Shown piece by piece: positions 29,965-40,400 of a stretch of DNA of 64,000 bases. The notes beneath the pieces were generated by a model. That model had not been told where the DNA came from. It saw nothing but the letters and a program-made list of their open reading frames with translations, and made no database searches. The first letter of the stretch is position 1, and each line of letters starts with the position of its first letter. The DNA lies in NCBI GenBank assembly GCA_024399965.1, contig JAKSNJ010000001.1, positions 105,067-169,066 on the forward strand. The letters run 5' to 3'. Source of the stretch: Paludibacteraceae bacterium. GTDB taxonomy: Bacteria; Bacteroidota; Bacteroidia; Bacteroidales; Paludibacteraceae. The position numbers and the translations under genes are program-made.

Positions 29965-31341
29965 CTACTTAATCATCTCTGCTCCGAAGTATGGTTGTAA
30001 TGCCTTAGGAATACGTATGCCTTCCTCGCATTGGTTGTTCTCTAACAGAGCTGCTACGATACGTGGTAAGGCCAAAGCACTGCCGTTCAGGGTGTGTGCG
30101 ATTTGTACTTTCTTGTCTTCTTTGCCACGGTAACGGCATTTGAGGCGGTTGGCTTGGTAGGTGTCGAAGTTAGAAGTCGAACTTACTTCCAGCCAACGGT
30201 GTTGTGCTTCGCTATATACCTCAAAGTCGTAGCAGATAGCAGCAGTGAAACTCATATCGCCGCCGCACAGACGTAGGATACGATAGGGCAGTTCGAGTTT
30301 TTGGAGCAATCCCTCTACGTGAGCGAGCATCTCTTTGTGAGAAGCGTCGCTATGTTCGGGGGTGTCGATACGTACGATTTCTATTTTGGAGAACTCGTGC
30401 AGACGGTTCAGACCGCGTACGTCTTTGCCATAACTGCCGGCTTCACGGCGGAAGCACTCTGTGTAAGCGCAGTTCTTGATAGGCAGTTGCTCTTCGTCAA
30501 TTATCTCGTCACGATAGAGGTTGGTAACGGGTACTTCGGCTGTGGGAATGAGATAGAGGTCATCTACCTCGCAGTGGTACATCTGTCCCTCTTTGTCGGG
30601 TAATTGACCGGTACCGTAACCGGAGGCAGCATTCACGACGGTTGGAGGCATAATCTCAGTATAACCGGCTTTAGTGGCTTCGGCCAAGAAGAAGTTGATG
30701 AGTGCGCGCTGCAGGCGTGCGCCTTGACCTATATAGACGGGGAATCCGGCACCGCTGATTTTGACGCCGAGGTCAAAGTCAATCAGGTTGTATTTCTTAG
30801 CCAGTTCCCAGTGAGGCAATTTGGCGTATGCGGGTTGGGGATCTTCTTCTGCCGGCCAGTCTTTCAGGGCAATAGCGTTTCCGTCTTGGGTGAAAGCTTT
30901 GTCATTAGGTTGGTTGATCGGCTCCAATCCTTTACCGAAATTCCAACCGCCTACCTTGACTGCCAAGTTATCCTCGGCACTGCGGCCTTCGGGAACGAGT
31001 GAGTAGGGTACATTGGGGATAGTGAGCAGTAGCAGACGTTGTTTCTCTTCTGCTTCTGCCATTTCGGTCTCGTATTGTTTGATATTCTCTTTCAGTACGC
31101 CCGTTTTGGCTTTGGCTTCTTCTGCTTCGGCTTTTTGTCCTTTAGCCATGAACATACCGATGGTTTTACTGATTTGGTTCATCTCGGCGGAAGCGGCGTC
31201 TTTTTTCTGCTGAGCTTGTTTGCGCTCTTGGTCTAAAGCGATGACTTGGTCGATAGCTTCTTCGGCTCCGGCGAAATGTTTTTTGTTAAGACCTGCCACA
31301 ATAGCGGCTTTGTCTTCGTAAATTTGTTTTAGTGTTAACAT
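29965..31341 (-). CDS. serS: Seryl-tRNA synthetase
   Basis: 458 residues; about 425 is usual. Class II synthetase that charges tRNA-Ser (and tRNA-Sec). The N-terminal coiled-coil arm spans about residues 28-100. The core has GAGFPVYIGQGARLQRALINF, VVNAASGYGTGQLP, YLIPTAEVPVTN (motif 1/2), CFRREAGSYGKDVRGLNRLH and the motif 3 block LNGSALALPRIVAALLENNQ. Extra length comes from about 33 residues between GGWNFGKG and PHWELAKKY, a segment with no match in the Bacteroides protein as I remember it. Confidence 0.95.
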   Translation of the reverse strand: MLTLKQIYEDKAAIVAGLNKKHFAGAEEAIDQVIALDQERKQAQQKKDAASAEMNQISKTIGMFMAKGQKAEAEEAKAKTGVLKENIKQYETEMAEAEEKQRLLLLTIPNVPYSLVPEGRSAEDNLAVKVGGWNFGKGLEPINQPNDKAFTQDGNAIALKDWPAEEDPQPAYAKLPHWELAKKYNLIDFDLGVKISGAGFPVYIGQGARLQRALINFFLAEATKAGYTEIMPPTVVNAASGYGTGQLPDKEGQMYHCEVDDLYLIPTAEVPVTNLYRDEIIDEEQLPIKNCAYTECFRREAGSYGKDVRGLNRLHEFSKIEIVRIDTPEHSDASHKEMLAHVEGLLQKLELPYRILRLCGGDMSFTAAICYDFEVYSEAQHRWLEVSSTSNFDTYQANRLKCRYRGKEDKKVQIAHTLNGSALALPRIVAALLENNQCEEGIRIPKALQPYFGAEMIK

Positions 31342-31506
31342 TGTATCTTAATTCTTAATTCAAAATTCTCAACTTTCCATTCTCAATTCTCAACTCTCCA
31401 TTCTCCATTCTCTCACGTACGTGCGCACTCGCTCGCGCGAATTACATACAACATTCCCCCGCCTAATGGCGGAGGAACTGTATTTTACCTGCGGGCTGCG
31501 TGGAGC
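31342..31506. repeat. serS-rpmA spacer with ATTCTCAA repeats and a hairpin
   Basis: 31345-31416 is made of ATTCTCAACT / CCATTCTC words. 31456-31480 can form a stem (CCTCCGCC / GGCGGGGG on the minus strand, loop ATTA) but lacks a T run, so a terminator is doubtful. Confidence 0.5.
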
Positions 31507-31770
31507 TTACTCTCCTGCAACCGGCTGAATGCTCACATAACTCTTATCGTCGCGTTTGCGGGTGAAGGTTACGATACCGTCGCATAATGCGTACAACGTA
31601 TGGTCACAACCCATGCCCATGTTGGCACCCGGGTTATGTTGTGTACCACGTTGACGAACGATTATATTACCTGCTTTAGCGAATTGACCACCAAAGATCT
31701 TCACGCCAAGACGTTTGCTTTCTGATTCACGGCCGTTCTTAGAACTACCGACACCTTTCTTATGTGCCAT
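31507..31770 (-). CDS. rpmA: 50S ribosomal protein L27
   Basis: 87 residues. Starts [20 protein letters not shown], the typical L27 N terminus whose flexible end reaches the peptidyl-transferase centre. [20 protein letters not shown] is the family core. 18 bp downstream of rplU, the standard L21-L27 pair. Confidence 0.96.
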   Translation of the reverse strand: MAHKKGVGSSKNGRESESKRLGVKIFGGQFAKAGNIIVRQRGTQHNPGANMGMGCDHTLYALCDGIVTFTRKRDDKSYVSIQPVAGE

Positions 31771-31788
31771 AATCTAATCCTTTCCTTT

Positions 31789-32106
31789 TTAAGCGAGAAC
31801 AATCTCTTTAACGACAACATCGGTCAAATCCTGACGGTGACCATTCAATTTCTTGTAGCCCTTGCGGCGTTTCTTGTGGAATACCAACACTTTTTCTGCG
31901 CGGCACTCGTTATCCAAGATTTCGCAAACTACTTTCGCTCCTTTTACATAGGGAGCACCAACTTTAAACTTGCCTTCGTTTTCAACGAACAGGACTTTGT
32001 CAAACTCGACAGTGGCGCCTTTTTCGCCTTCTGTGCGGTTGATGAACAGCTTTTTGCCTACTTCGGCTTTGAATTGCTGTCCCATCATGTCTACAATTGC
32101 GTACAT
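31789..32106 (-). CDS. rplU: 50S ribosomal protein L21
   Basis: 105 residues, full length. [20 protein letters not shown] is the L21 start; [20 protein letters not shown] is the rRNA-binding loop. First gene of the rplU-rpmA unit, with a promoter about 110 nt upstream of the ATG. Confidence 0.96.
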   Translation of the reverse strand: MYAIVDMMGQQFKAEVGKKLFINRTEGEKGATVEFDKVLFVENEGKFKVGAPYVKGAKVVCEILDNECRAEKVLVFHKKRRKGYKKLNGHRQDLTDVVVKEIVLA

Positions 32107-32217
32107 TGTATTTAGTATTAATATTAAGGCGGTGAGGCGACCTGTGGTCTGTGCGCTGCTGTTAAAAACTCATACGCTGCCACGGTACTTATCGGGCCTA
32201 TTCCGCAAAAAAGCGTG

Positions 32218-32249
32218 CAAAGATACAACAAAAATTTGATATACGCAAA
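32218..32249 (-). promoter_or_regulatory. Promoter of rplU-rpmA
   Basis: Minus-strand -33 TTTG at 32246-32249, 20-bp spacer, -7 TATCTTTG at 32218-32225. It leaves a leader of about 105 nt, unusually long for this window. Confidence 0.85.
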
Positions 32250-32532
32250 TAAATTGGACATAAAAATGGATTTTAATCTAAAATAGCTATATTTTTTTTG
32301 TTTTGCCATGTACCACCTACCAACCTACTACCTATTACTTCGCCTCCCCCTTACCGAGGGGAACGTGGGGTGTACTTCCTTTACTATTCCTTTGCTATTC
32401 CTTTACTATTTCTTTACGATTGAGCATACATTGTGTTAACGTTGTGCTCCTTATACGCAGTCTTAGGGGTGCCGCCTTTGAACATCTTTTCGTTATTTTC
32501 AATTCTCATTTTTCAATTTTCCATTAAAAAAA
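32250..32532. repeat. Intergenic block with dispersed repeats
   Basis: No gene seen. It holds CCTACCA/CCTACTA words (32310-32335), a CCCCTTACCGAGGGGA hairpin, and at 32381-32434 the CTTTACTATTC repeat ending in AGCATACAT that is also present at 11779-11842. Confidence 0.6.
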
Positions 32533-32564
32533 TTTGTGTAATTCAATTTTTTTTTGTACCTTTG
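32533..32564 (+). promoter_or_regulatory. Promoter of the 32641-41399 adhesin operon
   Basis: -33 TTTG at 32533-32536, 20-bp spacer, -7 TACCTTTG at 32557-32564. It is the only promoter found for the four genes. Confidence 0.82.
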
Positions 32565-32640
32565 CACGATTTTTCGCGTATGTGCGCTTATGCACGCTTG
32601 CGATAAATATCAAGGATTACGTACGAATAAATTTGTGATT

Positions 32641-35604
32641 ATGAAGAAAAATACATTAAAAGTTGTGTTGTTAGGGGCATTTTTGATTGGCGCGTGCAGC
32701 ATGATGCAAGCTCAGGTGTCGGAAATCACCGTGCCCTATCAAATGGGTTTTGAGGAGTCGGATTTAGACGAGTTGTCGCATTGGGTTCTCAACCCGGGAC
32801 CGATGGCCGTCAGGTGTGAAGATGCTTGGATGGTTGGTACAGCCACCAAGAACGGCGGTTCGCAGTCGTTGTATATCAGTAATAATGGTGATGAACCGTT
32901 TTTTGGCTCGCACCCCAATGTGCAGTATGCATATCGTGATTTTACCATTGCCAAGGGCGGTTATGATATATCGTTTGACTGGCGCTGTATGGGTAAGGGC
33001 TTGGATGCTGCTTTGTATGCCGGTGTGGCTCCCTTGACTTCGGTGTCGAGAGATATGGTGGCGGACTGGCAGCGCGGTATTGTTCCCCCCGCTATTGCGT
33101 CGTGGTGCAGTCAGGTCGGTCCGATGAGTGGTACAACGCTATGGAAGAACGCTTCTGTGCATATCAATTCCAACGGAACCAGTACCTATCGTCTCTTCTT
33201 TGTTTGGTCCACCATCAATACGGATACGACTTTGGCTATGCCGGTAGGTGCTTGTGTGGATAATATACAGATTACCTCTGACCGTTGCACCAAGCCGACC
33301 AAGATAACGGCCACCGCCACCTGCGACACGGTGTTTGTCAATTGGGAAGGCACCAGCACCGAGTACTGCCTTGAGTACCGCCGTCGTGGTGCTAAGAAAT
33401 GGGCGGTAACGACCGGCATCAAGCAGGAGAGTGCCATCTTAGAGGGCTTGGACGAGGGCTTGTACGATTTCCGTGTTCGTGGTGTTTGTACAGGTGACAC
33501 AAGTGCCTTTACCTATTACAACTCCTTTGCTCTTTTCTGCCCGGAGCGGCACTGTATCAACTATGTCAACCTGACCGACTCGGACAATGTGATTTGCGGT
33601 TATGGTACGTACCAGAATCCCAACCAAACTGTCGGTGTGGTGGATTACGGTTCCGATGATAAGTTCTCCCGTCACACGGTCAACTGGGAGCCGGACATCT
33701 ACGACCCCCGTACGTGCAACCAGCTGCCTACCATTCCTGACGGCGAGTTGGCTTCCGTGCGTTTGGGTAACTGGAATAGTGGTACGCAGGGCGAAATGAT
33801 TGAGTTCCTTTATACCGCCGATGTGGAAAATGCGGCTATTCTGATGCTTAAATATGCCATTGTGATGGAAGACCCTGATCACGGCGAGAGCGGTAACCCG
33901 CGTTTCGGATTGGAGATTTTGGACGAGGACGGTACATTGATTAGCCCGACTTGCGGTGCGTGCGATTTCGTGGCAGACGTCAAGCGACAGGGTAGTGGGT
34001 GGCACGTGTGCGGTAAAGCACCCGGCGCATCTTCGCCCGTTTCGTGGAAAGAGTGGACCACCATCGGCTTGAACTTGCAGGAAGTAGGTGTCAAAACGGG
34101 CGACGTGTTGCGTATTCGCCTGACCACCAAGGACTGCGCGTGGGGCGCCCACTTCGGTTATGCTTATTTCACGTTGGGCTGTGCTGCTGCCAAGGTCTAT
34201 GGCACCAGTTGCGGTAGCGAAGCTAAACTTTCTGTATCTGCTCCTAACGGCTTTAACTATAAGTGGTATGACAAGTACGACAATTTTGTGACGGACAACC
34301 AGTTGCTGTCTGTTCTCCCGTCTGACACGACCACCTACCGTTGCCACTTGAGTTACAAGGAGAACGACGAATGTGGTTTTGACCTTTACTCGTCTGTTCG
34401 TCCCCGTTTCCCGATATCTGAGTTCGGCTATCGTTACGAACCGTCTAATTGTCAGAACAAGGTGCGTTTCTTCAATCGCAGCCATATTATGACTATGTTT
34501 GATAGCATTGTGGAGCATCACTATGATGAGCCCTGTGACGAATATGAGTGGAACTTCGGCAATGGACAAGTCAGTGCCGACAAGAACCCCATCTGCATCT
34601 TCCCCAACGAGGGTGGCGAGTTCGACGTCACGCTGACTGCTGCCATATCGGAGGGTGTATGCTTGGACGATACGACCATTCACATCGTCATACCGTCTAT
34701 TGGTGATACGCTGATTACGTTAGACAGCACTATTTGTGATGGTACGTATATCGTATTTGGTAAGTGGTATGCCGCTACCGAGGGTGTTTATCCATTGGAG
34801 ATGAAGAGTGTGGCAGGGTGCGATAGCGTGATGGAGTTGCACCTGCATATTCACCCTGTGTCGAAGATTCAAACCGATTCCGTCACTATCTGCTATGGAG
34901 AGCCGTTGGAATTGGACGGTCAGACATATAAAAACAACACGATGTCGGGTGAGTTCCACCGTTTCTTCGTTGATGCGTATAACTGCGACTCCACGCGTTG
35001 GTGCTGGGTAACGGTCAAGGACCCCATCGCGCCTGTTATCACGATGAAGGATATGGAAATAGGCAAACCCTACACGGGTGAGTTCACTATTTCGGGCGAT
35101 GGCTTCAACCGCTTCTCTTATACCAACAAGGGCACGACCGTCTATGTCAATACTGCCGATACCACTCTCACCCAACTGAACGGAGGTGTATTCGACTTTG
35201 TTTTCTACAACGACTTCGATTGCGCTTACCATCAGCAGGAGATTATGACAGAGCCCTGTAAACAGATGATTTTCCAGCGGTGGAACGATGTGCTGTCCGT
35301 TGTCAGGTCTGATTCGATAGACGGCTTGCACTTTAAGTCCTTCCAATGGATGAAGAACGGCAAGAATATCCCCGATGCGACCAAGTCGTATTATAGCGAA
35401 GATGGCGGTTTGGACTTTGAGGCGCAGTATGAGGTGCGTGTGGTAACGATGTCGGATTCGGCCTTTGTGTCATGTCCGTTCACGCCACAGCCCACCGAGC
35501 AGAGTGCTGCGCTGCCGGCTAAACGTATGAGGAATCAGCAGTTGACCATCGTCGTTGATGGAGTAGTGTATAACGCCCAAGGCATTAAAAAGGAGGAGGA
35601 TTAA
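32641..35604 (+). CDS. Secreted multidomain adhesin-like protein A (jelly-roll, Fn3, PKD, GCDS repeats)
   Basis: 987 residues from the ATG at 32641, with a signal peptide (MKKNTLKVVLLGAFLIGACS). Predicted order: a cleaved-adhesin-like jelly-roll (about 27-215), a fibronectin type III domain (about 220-300), a second beta-sandwich (about 305-520, with ASVRLGNWNSG and AHFGYAYFTLGC), an Ig-like piece (KWYDKYDNF), a PKD domain with YEWNFGNGQ, and two repeats ending in GCDSV/NCDST. The C terminus (AKRMRNQQLTIVVDGVVY, then NAQG) is the short tail shared with other secreted proteins here. Residues 305-520 are clearly paralogous to the 37442-40495 product. Surface adhesion or matrix binding is inferred. 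First gene of a four-gene operon, 2 bp before the barrel gene. Confidence 0.8.
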   Translation: MKKNTLKVVLLGAFLIGACSMMQAQVSEITVPYQMGFEESDLDELSHWVLNPGPMAVRCEDAWMVGTATKNGGSQSLYISNNGDEPFFGSHPNVQYAYRDFTIAKGGYDISFDWRCMGKGLDAALYAGVAPLTSVSRDMVADWQRGIVPPAIASWCSQVGPMSGTTLWKNASVHINSNGTSTYRLFFVWSTINTDTTLAMPVGACVDNIQITSDRCTKPTKITATATCDTVFVNWEGTSTEYCLEYRRRGAKKWAVTTGIKQESAILEGLDEGLYDFRVRGVCTGDTSAFTYYNSFALFCPERHCINYVNLTDSDNVICGYGTYQNPNQTVGVVDYGSDDKFSRHTVNWEPDIYDPRTCNQLPTIPDGELASVRLGNWNSGTQGEMIEFLYTADVENAAILMLKYAIVMEDPDHGESGNPRFGLEILDEDGTLISPTCGACDFVADVKRQGSGWHVCGKAPGASSPVSWKEWTTIGLNLQEVGVKTGDVLRIRLTTKDCAWGAHFGYAYFTLGCAAAKVYGTSCGSEAKLSVSAPNGFNYKWYDKYDNFVTDNQLLSVLPSDTTTYRCHLSYKENDECGFDLYSSVRPRFPISEFGYRYEPSNCQNKVRFFNRSHIMTMFDSIVEHHYDEPCDEYEWNFGNGQVSADKNPICIFPNEGGEFDVTLTAAISEGVCLDDTTIHIVIPSIGDTLITLDSTICDGTYIVFGKWYAATEGVYPLEMKSVAGCDSVMELHLHIHPVSKIQTDSVTICYGEPLELDGQTYKNNTMSGEFHRFFVDAYNCDSTRWCWVTVKDPIAPVITMKDMEIGKPYTGEFTISGDGFNRFSYTNKGTTVYVNTADTTLTQLNGGVFDFVFYNDFDCAYHQQEIMTEPCKQMIFQRWNDVLSVVRSDSIDGLHFKSFQWMKNGKNIPDATKSYYSEDGGLDFEAQYEVRVVTMSDSAFVSCPFTPQPTEQSAALPAKRMRNQQLTIVVDGVVYNAQGIKKEED

Positions 35605-35606
35605 GT

Positions 35607-37442
35607 ATGAAAAAGTTTGGATTGCTAACAATAATAATGGTTGTCGCCTTGTCGGTGATGCCCGTCAGTGCTGCTACTAACAAGAAGAAAAAGCATAAGT
35701 CCAAAGCCATGACGGCAGATGAGATTCGCCACTATAACCAGCGTCGCTTTGATATTCACAATATCTATGTTTGGGGCGGTGCAGGTTATTCGGGTTTGGT
35801 GAACAAAGGCACCTCGTGGACGGATGGTATCAATTACACGGGAGATGCGTCTTCCAAGTTCGTTGGCGGAGGCGGTGGCTTGTTGGGTGTTGGCTATGAG
35901 TACAACTACAAGCGCTTTATCTTGTCGGTGGGCCCTGAGTTTAAGGTCTTCTCCTCAATGGACCGCTTGGATTGGTCCGACCCCTATCAATATACGACAG
36001 GCAATGCATATGACCAAATCAAGTTCTATGACCTGCAGGACGTGCGTGAGACGCAGGTAATAGGGCAAATCACCTTGCCTATCTTGTTGGGTATGCAGTT
36101 GGACAAGTGGTACTGGAAAGCCGGTGCCAAGATTGGCTATTCGGCATTCTGCTGGTATGGGCAGAAAGGTACGATACAAAATACGTTACGTGACCCGTTG
36201 GCGTATGAGGATTGGACCCAAGATATTCCTCACTACAACGTAGGACCTGTTTCTCTCAAGCAGACCGGTGCCAATCCCTTTGGTTTGGATGTGGCTTTGT
36301 CGGCAGAGATAGGTGTGCGTCTGGACAAGTTGTTGTCCGATGGCTGGCAGCAGCAGAACGAGGACCGCGACCGCCCTATGCGTATGCGCTTGGCGGTGTT
36401 TGCCGACTATGGTGTGCCTGATTTGAGTGTTGAACAGAAGGGAACGCCGTTTGCTCAACTCGATGCCAATGCCATGCAGACATCTTCTTGGCAGGGCTCC
36501 GAGTGGGGTAGCAGCAAACTCAATAGTTTATTGGTGGGCGTTAAGTTTACGTGGATGCTCCAAATGAATAAAGTGAAGGACGAGAAGAAGCAGAACGGCT
36601 GCATGGTATTGTATGCGTTTGACACCAAGTCCCAACGGGCTATACCCTCTGTGGCTATGCAAATCAAGAATATGGCTACCGGACGTACTTATAAGAAAGT
36701 TACCGGTTCGCGTGGTATGCTCGTTAAACGTGAGCCGGCTGGCGATTTCCAAATCAGTGCTACGAAAGAGGGCTATCTGTCTGTGGAGAATCGTCCGTTC
36801 CATCATAGTGAGGTCAACGACACCTTGTCTTTGGGTATGCGTCCTATACCTGTCTTCCGCTATGTGGTGACAGATGCTAAGACCAATCAACCTTTGGCCG
36901 CTACGGTTACTTTCTTGGATGCCGCTACGGGCGAAGTGGTGCTGACTGCACAGAGTGGTACCAATGGCAATCAGACCACGGCAATGTTACCTGTAGATGG
37001 TAACTACAACGTGCGCGTTGAGGCGTCCGACTATTATGCTTTCACCGATGCCGTGGCTGACATAGATGGCGAGATGACCTATCGTTTGGAGCCCATTGTT
37101 AAGAAGCGTGCCATTGTGCTGCGTAACCTGTTCTTTGCAACGAACGAAACCACTATCTTGCCGGAGTCGGAGCAGAGCTTGCAGGATTTGTATGAATTGC
37201 TGAGCGAGAATCCTGAGATACGTATCCGCATCACGGGTCACACCGACGATGTGGGCTCGGATCGGGACAACCAGATTCTGTCTGAGGGCCGTGCCAACAG
37301 TGTGCGTCAGGCCATGATAGATCGTGGCATTGATGCCAGCCGTATTGAGGCAGAGGGTAAGGGCGAGTCTGAACCCGTGGCTACCAACGAGACAGAGGAA
37401 GGCCGTCAGCAGAACCGTCGTGTTGAATTTATGGTATTGTAA
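35607..37442 (+). CDS. Outer-membrane barrel with OmpA C-terminal domain
   Basis: 611 residues with a signal peptide (MKKFGLLTIIMVVALSVMPVSA). Residues about 45-315 form a beta-barrel with regular alternation of aromatic and glycine residues. Two carboxypeptidase-regulatory-like beta-sandwiches follow (about 330-410 and 415-490; RAIPSVAMQIKN and QPLAATVTFLDAATGEV). The C-terminal OmpA domain binds peptidoglycan: LFFATNETTILPES, ITGHTDDVGS and NSVRQAMIDRGID. It would tie the outer membrane to the wall next to the secreted partner encoded upstream. Its stop overlaps the next start (TAATG). Confidence 0.85.
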   Translation: MKKFGLLTIIMVVALSVMPVSAATNKKKKHKSKAMTADEIRHYNQRRFDIHNIYVWGGAGYSGLVNKGTSWTDGINYTGDASSKFVGGGGGLLGVGYEYNYKRFILSVGPEFKVFSSMDRLDWSDPYQYTTGNAYDQIKFYDLQDVRETQVIGQITLPILLGMQLDKWYWKAGAKIGYSAFCWYGQKGTIQNTLRDPLAYEDWTQDIPHYNVGPVSLKQTGANPFGLDVALSAEIGVRLDKLLSDGWQQQNEDRDRPMRMRLAVFADYGVPDLSVEQKGTPFAQLDANAMQTSSWQGSEWGSSKLNSLLVGVKFTWMLQMNKVKDEKKQNGCMVLYAFDTKSQRAIPSVAMQIKNMATGRTYKKVTGSRGMLVKREPAGDFQISATKEGYLSVENRPFHHSEVNDTLSLGMRPIPVFRYVVTDAKTNQPLAATVTFLDAATGEVVLTAQSGTNGNQTTAMLPVDGNYNVRVEASDYYAFTDAVADIDGEMTYRLEPIVKKRAIVLRNLFFATNETTILPESEQSLQDLYELLSENPEIRIRITGHTDDVGSDRDNQILSEGRANSVRQAMIDRGIDASRIEAEGKGESEPVATNETEEGRQQNRRVEFMVL

Positions 37443-40400
37443 TGATTAAACGATTTATTTATAGTGTCTTGCTCCTGTTGTCTGTGCTCACTGTTCGCGC
37501 ACAGATTATCTACGAGTGTGACTTTGAGGACGCAGACGAGCGTGCGCAGTGGGTACTCAATGAGTGCGCCAACCCGACGAAGTACGCCAGTCTGACCAAC
37601 TACTGGAACATCGGCAAACCCGGTCACTTCGCACCTACGGGTGAGAATGGTCTTTTTATCGGTACGTCAGAGGGCGCAACCGAGGCCAAGTATTCGGCAG
37701 CAACCACGATAGAGAACGTGGCTTATCGTCACCTTCCTCATTTGGAGCCGGGTGCCTATACGCTTACGTTTAACTGGCTGGCTAACTGTAAGAGTGGTCA
37801 GGAGGGATTGTATGCCTGTTTGGTGCCGTCGGCTATTAACACCTATTCTGCCGGTACGGCGCTCACGATGTCGTGGTTTAAGCAGTGTGTGATACCCGTG
37901 TCTGTCGATACGGTGCTGCATGGTACTTCCACGTGGGACGTGGCTACCGTTCACTTTGCCGTACCTCCTACGTCGGACGGTGACTATAAACTGGTTTTTG
38001 TCTTCTTCGCTGTGAAGGGTGCTGCCAACAAGCCGGCTCCGTGTGTGGACAATATATCTCTCTTTGTGGCAGGGCAGTGTAATGCACCGTTTGATGTGTC
38101 GCACACCATAGAGAATGCGGACGTTAACCTGCAGTGGAAAGGTACGGCGGATAAGTATGACATCCGTACCTATAGTTATGAGACCGGCGAGTGGCAGGAG
38201 ATGTCTGTCCCTGCCTCTGCGGGCAATCATCAGTTGGTATCTAATGTGCAGGAGGGTATAGGCGTTTTCTTCCTGCGGAGCAGATGTGGCGACAAGTATT
38301 CGGAATGGGTGAAGTACGAGAAGTTCATCTTCCACAAGGGTGTGCGCTGTATCGACTATATGGATTTGAATAGCAAAACCTGTGCGTACGGTTCCTTTGC
38401 TTCCCCGGGTGCTACCAAGGGCGTAGTGGATTTTGGTTATGCCGACAAGTACAGTCGTCATACGTTGCACTATGTCAAGGGCGAGATAGACCCCCGTACC
38501 ATGGAGGGCTATATGGGCTTGCAGACCAAGCCGGACGATGCTTTGGCTTCTGTCCGTTTGGGTAACTGGAACATAGGTTCGGAGGCGGAGCAGATGACCT
38601 ATACCTACAAGGTGGCTGATGATGGCAATGCCATTCTCAAATTGCGCTACGCGGTCGTGATGGAGGACCCTGCTCACGATGCTTCCGCCCAGCCCAAGTT
38701 TACGTTGAGTATATTGCACAACAACCGCAAGTTGGACGGTGGTTGCGGTGAAGCTAACTTCGTGTCAGGTGGCGGATTACGGCCCGAGGACGGTTGGCAT
38801 ATATCGGGAGGCGCTTCTACACCGGTCTATTGGAAAGATTGGACGACCGTATCGGTCAACTTGCGCGATTATATCGGGGAGACCATCACCGTCAAACTGA
38901 CCACTTACGACTGTAGTCAGAGCGGGCACTACGGCTATGCCTATTTCGTGCTGGAGTGTGAGGGTGGCGAGATGTCCGACTTGAACTGTGGTGAGGACAA
39001 CCCCACTACGCAGTTTAACGCGCCCGACGGTTTTGATTACCGTTGGTACAGAACGGATGACCCCGACAAGACACTCAGCAACAAGCAGACCTATACCATC
39101 GAACCTTTGGACACGAATAAGTACGAAGTCGATGTGATCAGCAAGACCAATGGTCAGTGCTACTACACCTTGCGTGCTTGTGGTATGCCGCGTATTCCGA
39201 CACCCCGTGTTACCTACGATGTCTATTCCACTGCTTGCTCCAATCGTGCTACGTTCTACAACACGTCCTGCGTATATGTGCAGAACATGATTACGGGGCT
39301 GATTGGTCCCTCTGACGAGAATGTTACCAGTTTGATTTGGGACTTTGGCGATGGCGTGGTGGAGGACAACCTGTCAGGTGTCGTTCAGCACGAATTCCCC
39401 ACCAATGGCGGACAGTACACCGTGCGTGTCACGGCAGGTATCAGTCACAACGCCTGTCAGGTTACCAAGGAGATTGTACTCAATTTCCCCGATATATCGA
39501 ACGATACTACCGAAATACTTGTGGAGGCGTGCCGTAAGAACTATCCGTATGGTTACACCTTTGGTGGCAAAACGTATTTCAATGATGTTGATTCGCTCTT
39601 TACGCTGACTTCGGTTGTCACGGGCTGTGACAGTGTTGTTCATTTGGACCTGAATTGGCACGAGTACGGACCTTTTGTGGTCAAGGACACGGTATGTGAG
39701 GGTTATGTCTATGATTTCTTCGGCCGTAAGATAACGGAGGGTGGGGTATATGACACCGTTGTGGTCAGCCCGTGCGGTTGCGATAGTGCAGTGTCGCTGC
39801 AACTCAACGTGGTGCCCCGCTTGACGGTGGATTATCCTTCTACGGTGGCTGTGTGTGCTGACAATCGTACTATGGTACTGCCTTACGAGGTTACCAAGGG
39901 TACGCTCAATACGATTGAACTCCGCTTTAGCAATGCCGAGGGCTTGGGCTTGGATTCCGTTTATCGGTTTAATAGCGGCGAGGAAGTTATTGTCGTCTTG
40001 CCGGAACCCATCAACCCGGACCTCTTATCGGCTACGCTCACGTTCCTGACGCCTTCGTGCCCTATTCCGGCACAGCCGTTGACGGTGGAGTTACGCTATC
40101 CGACATCTGTCTTTACCCAAGAGGAGGGACTGATGGCGCTCATGAACGAGCCGTATAGCGGCTACGACTTTGTCGAGTTCCAGTGGTATCGCGACGGTCA
40201 GCGGATTGAGGGAGCCGTTTATTCGTACTTATCGGCTACCAATGACGACTTGGGGCATGTCTATCGCGTCGATGTCAAGCAAGCCGGTTCGTCACGTTTT
40301 GTCAGTACGTGCGATTTGATTTATTTAGGCACCACAGCGTTGCCTAATCTGCTGAAGGCAGAGGGACCCTATCGGGTTTATACGCCATTTGGTATGTTTA

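Noticed and set aside
32107-32217. Riboswitch or L21 leader element in the long rplU leader
   Set aside because: Some pairing is possible, but no known motif could be recognised.
32554-32640. Upstream ATG extending adhesin A by 29 residues
   Set aside because: It overlaps the -7 promoter box and would bury the signal peptide.
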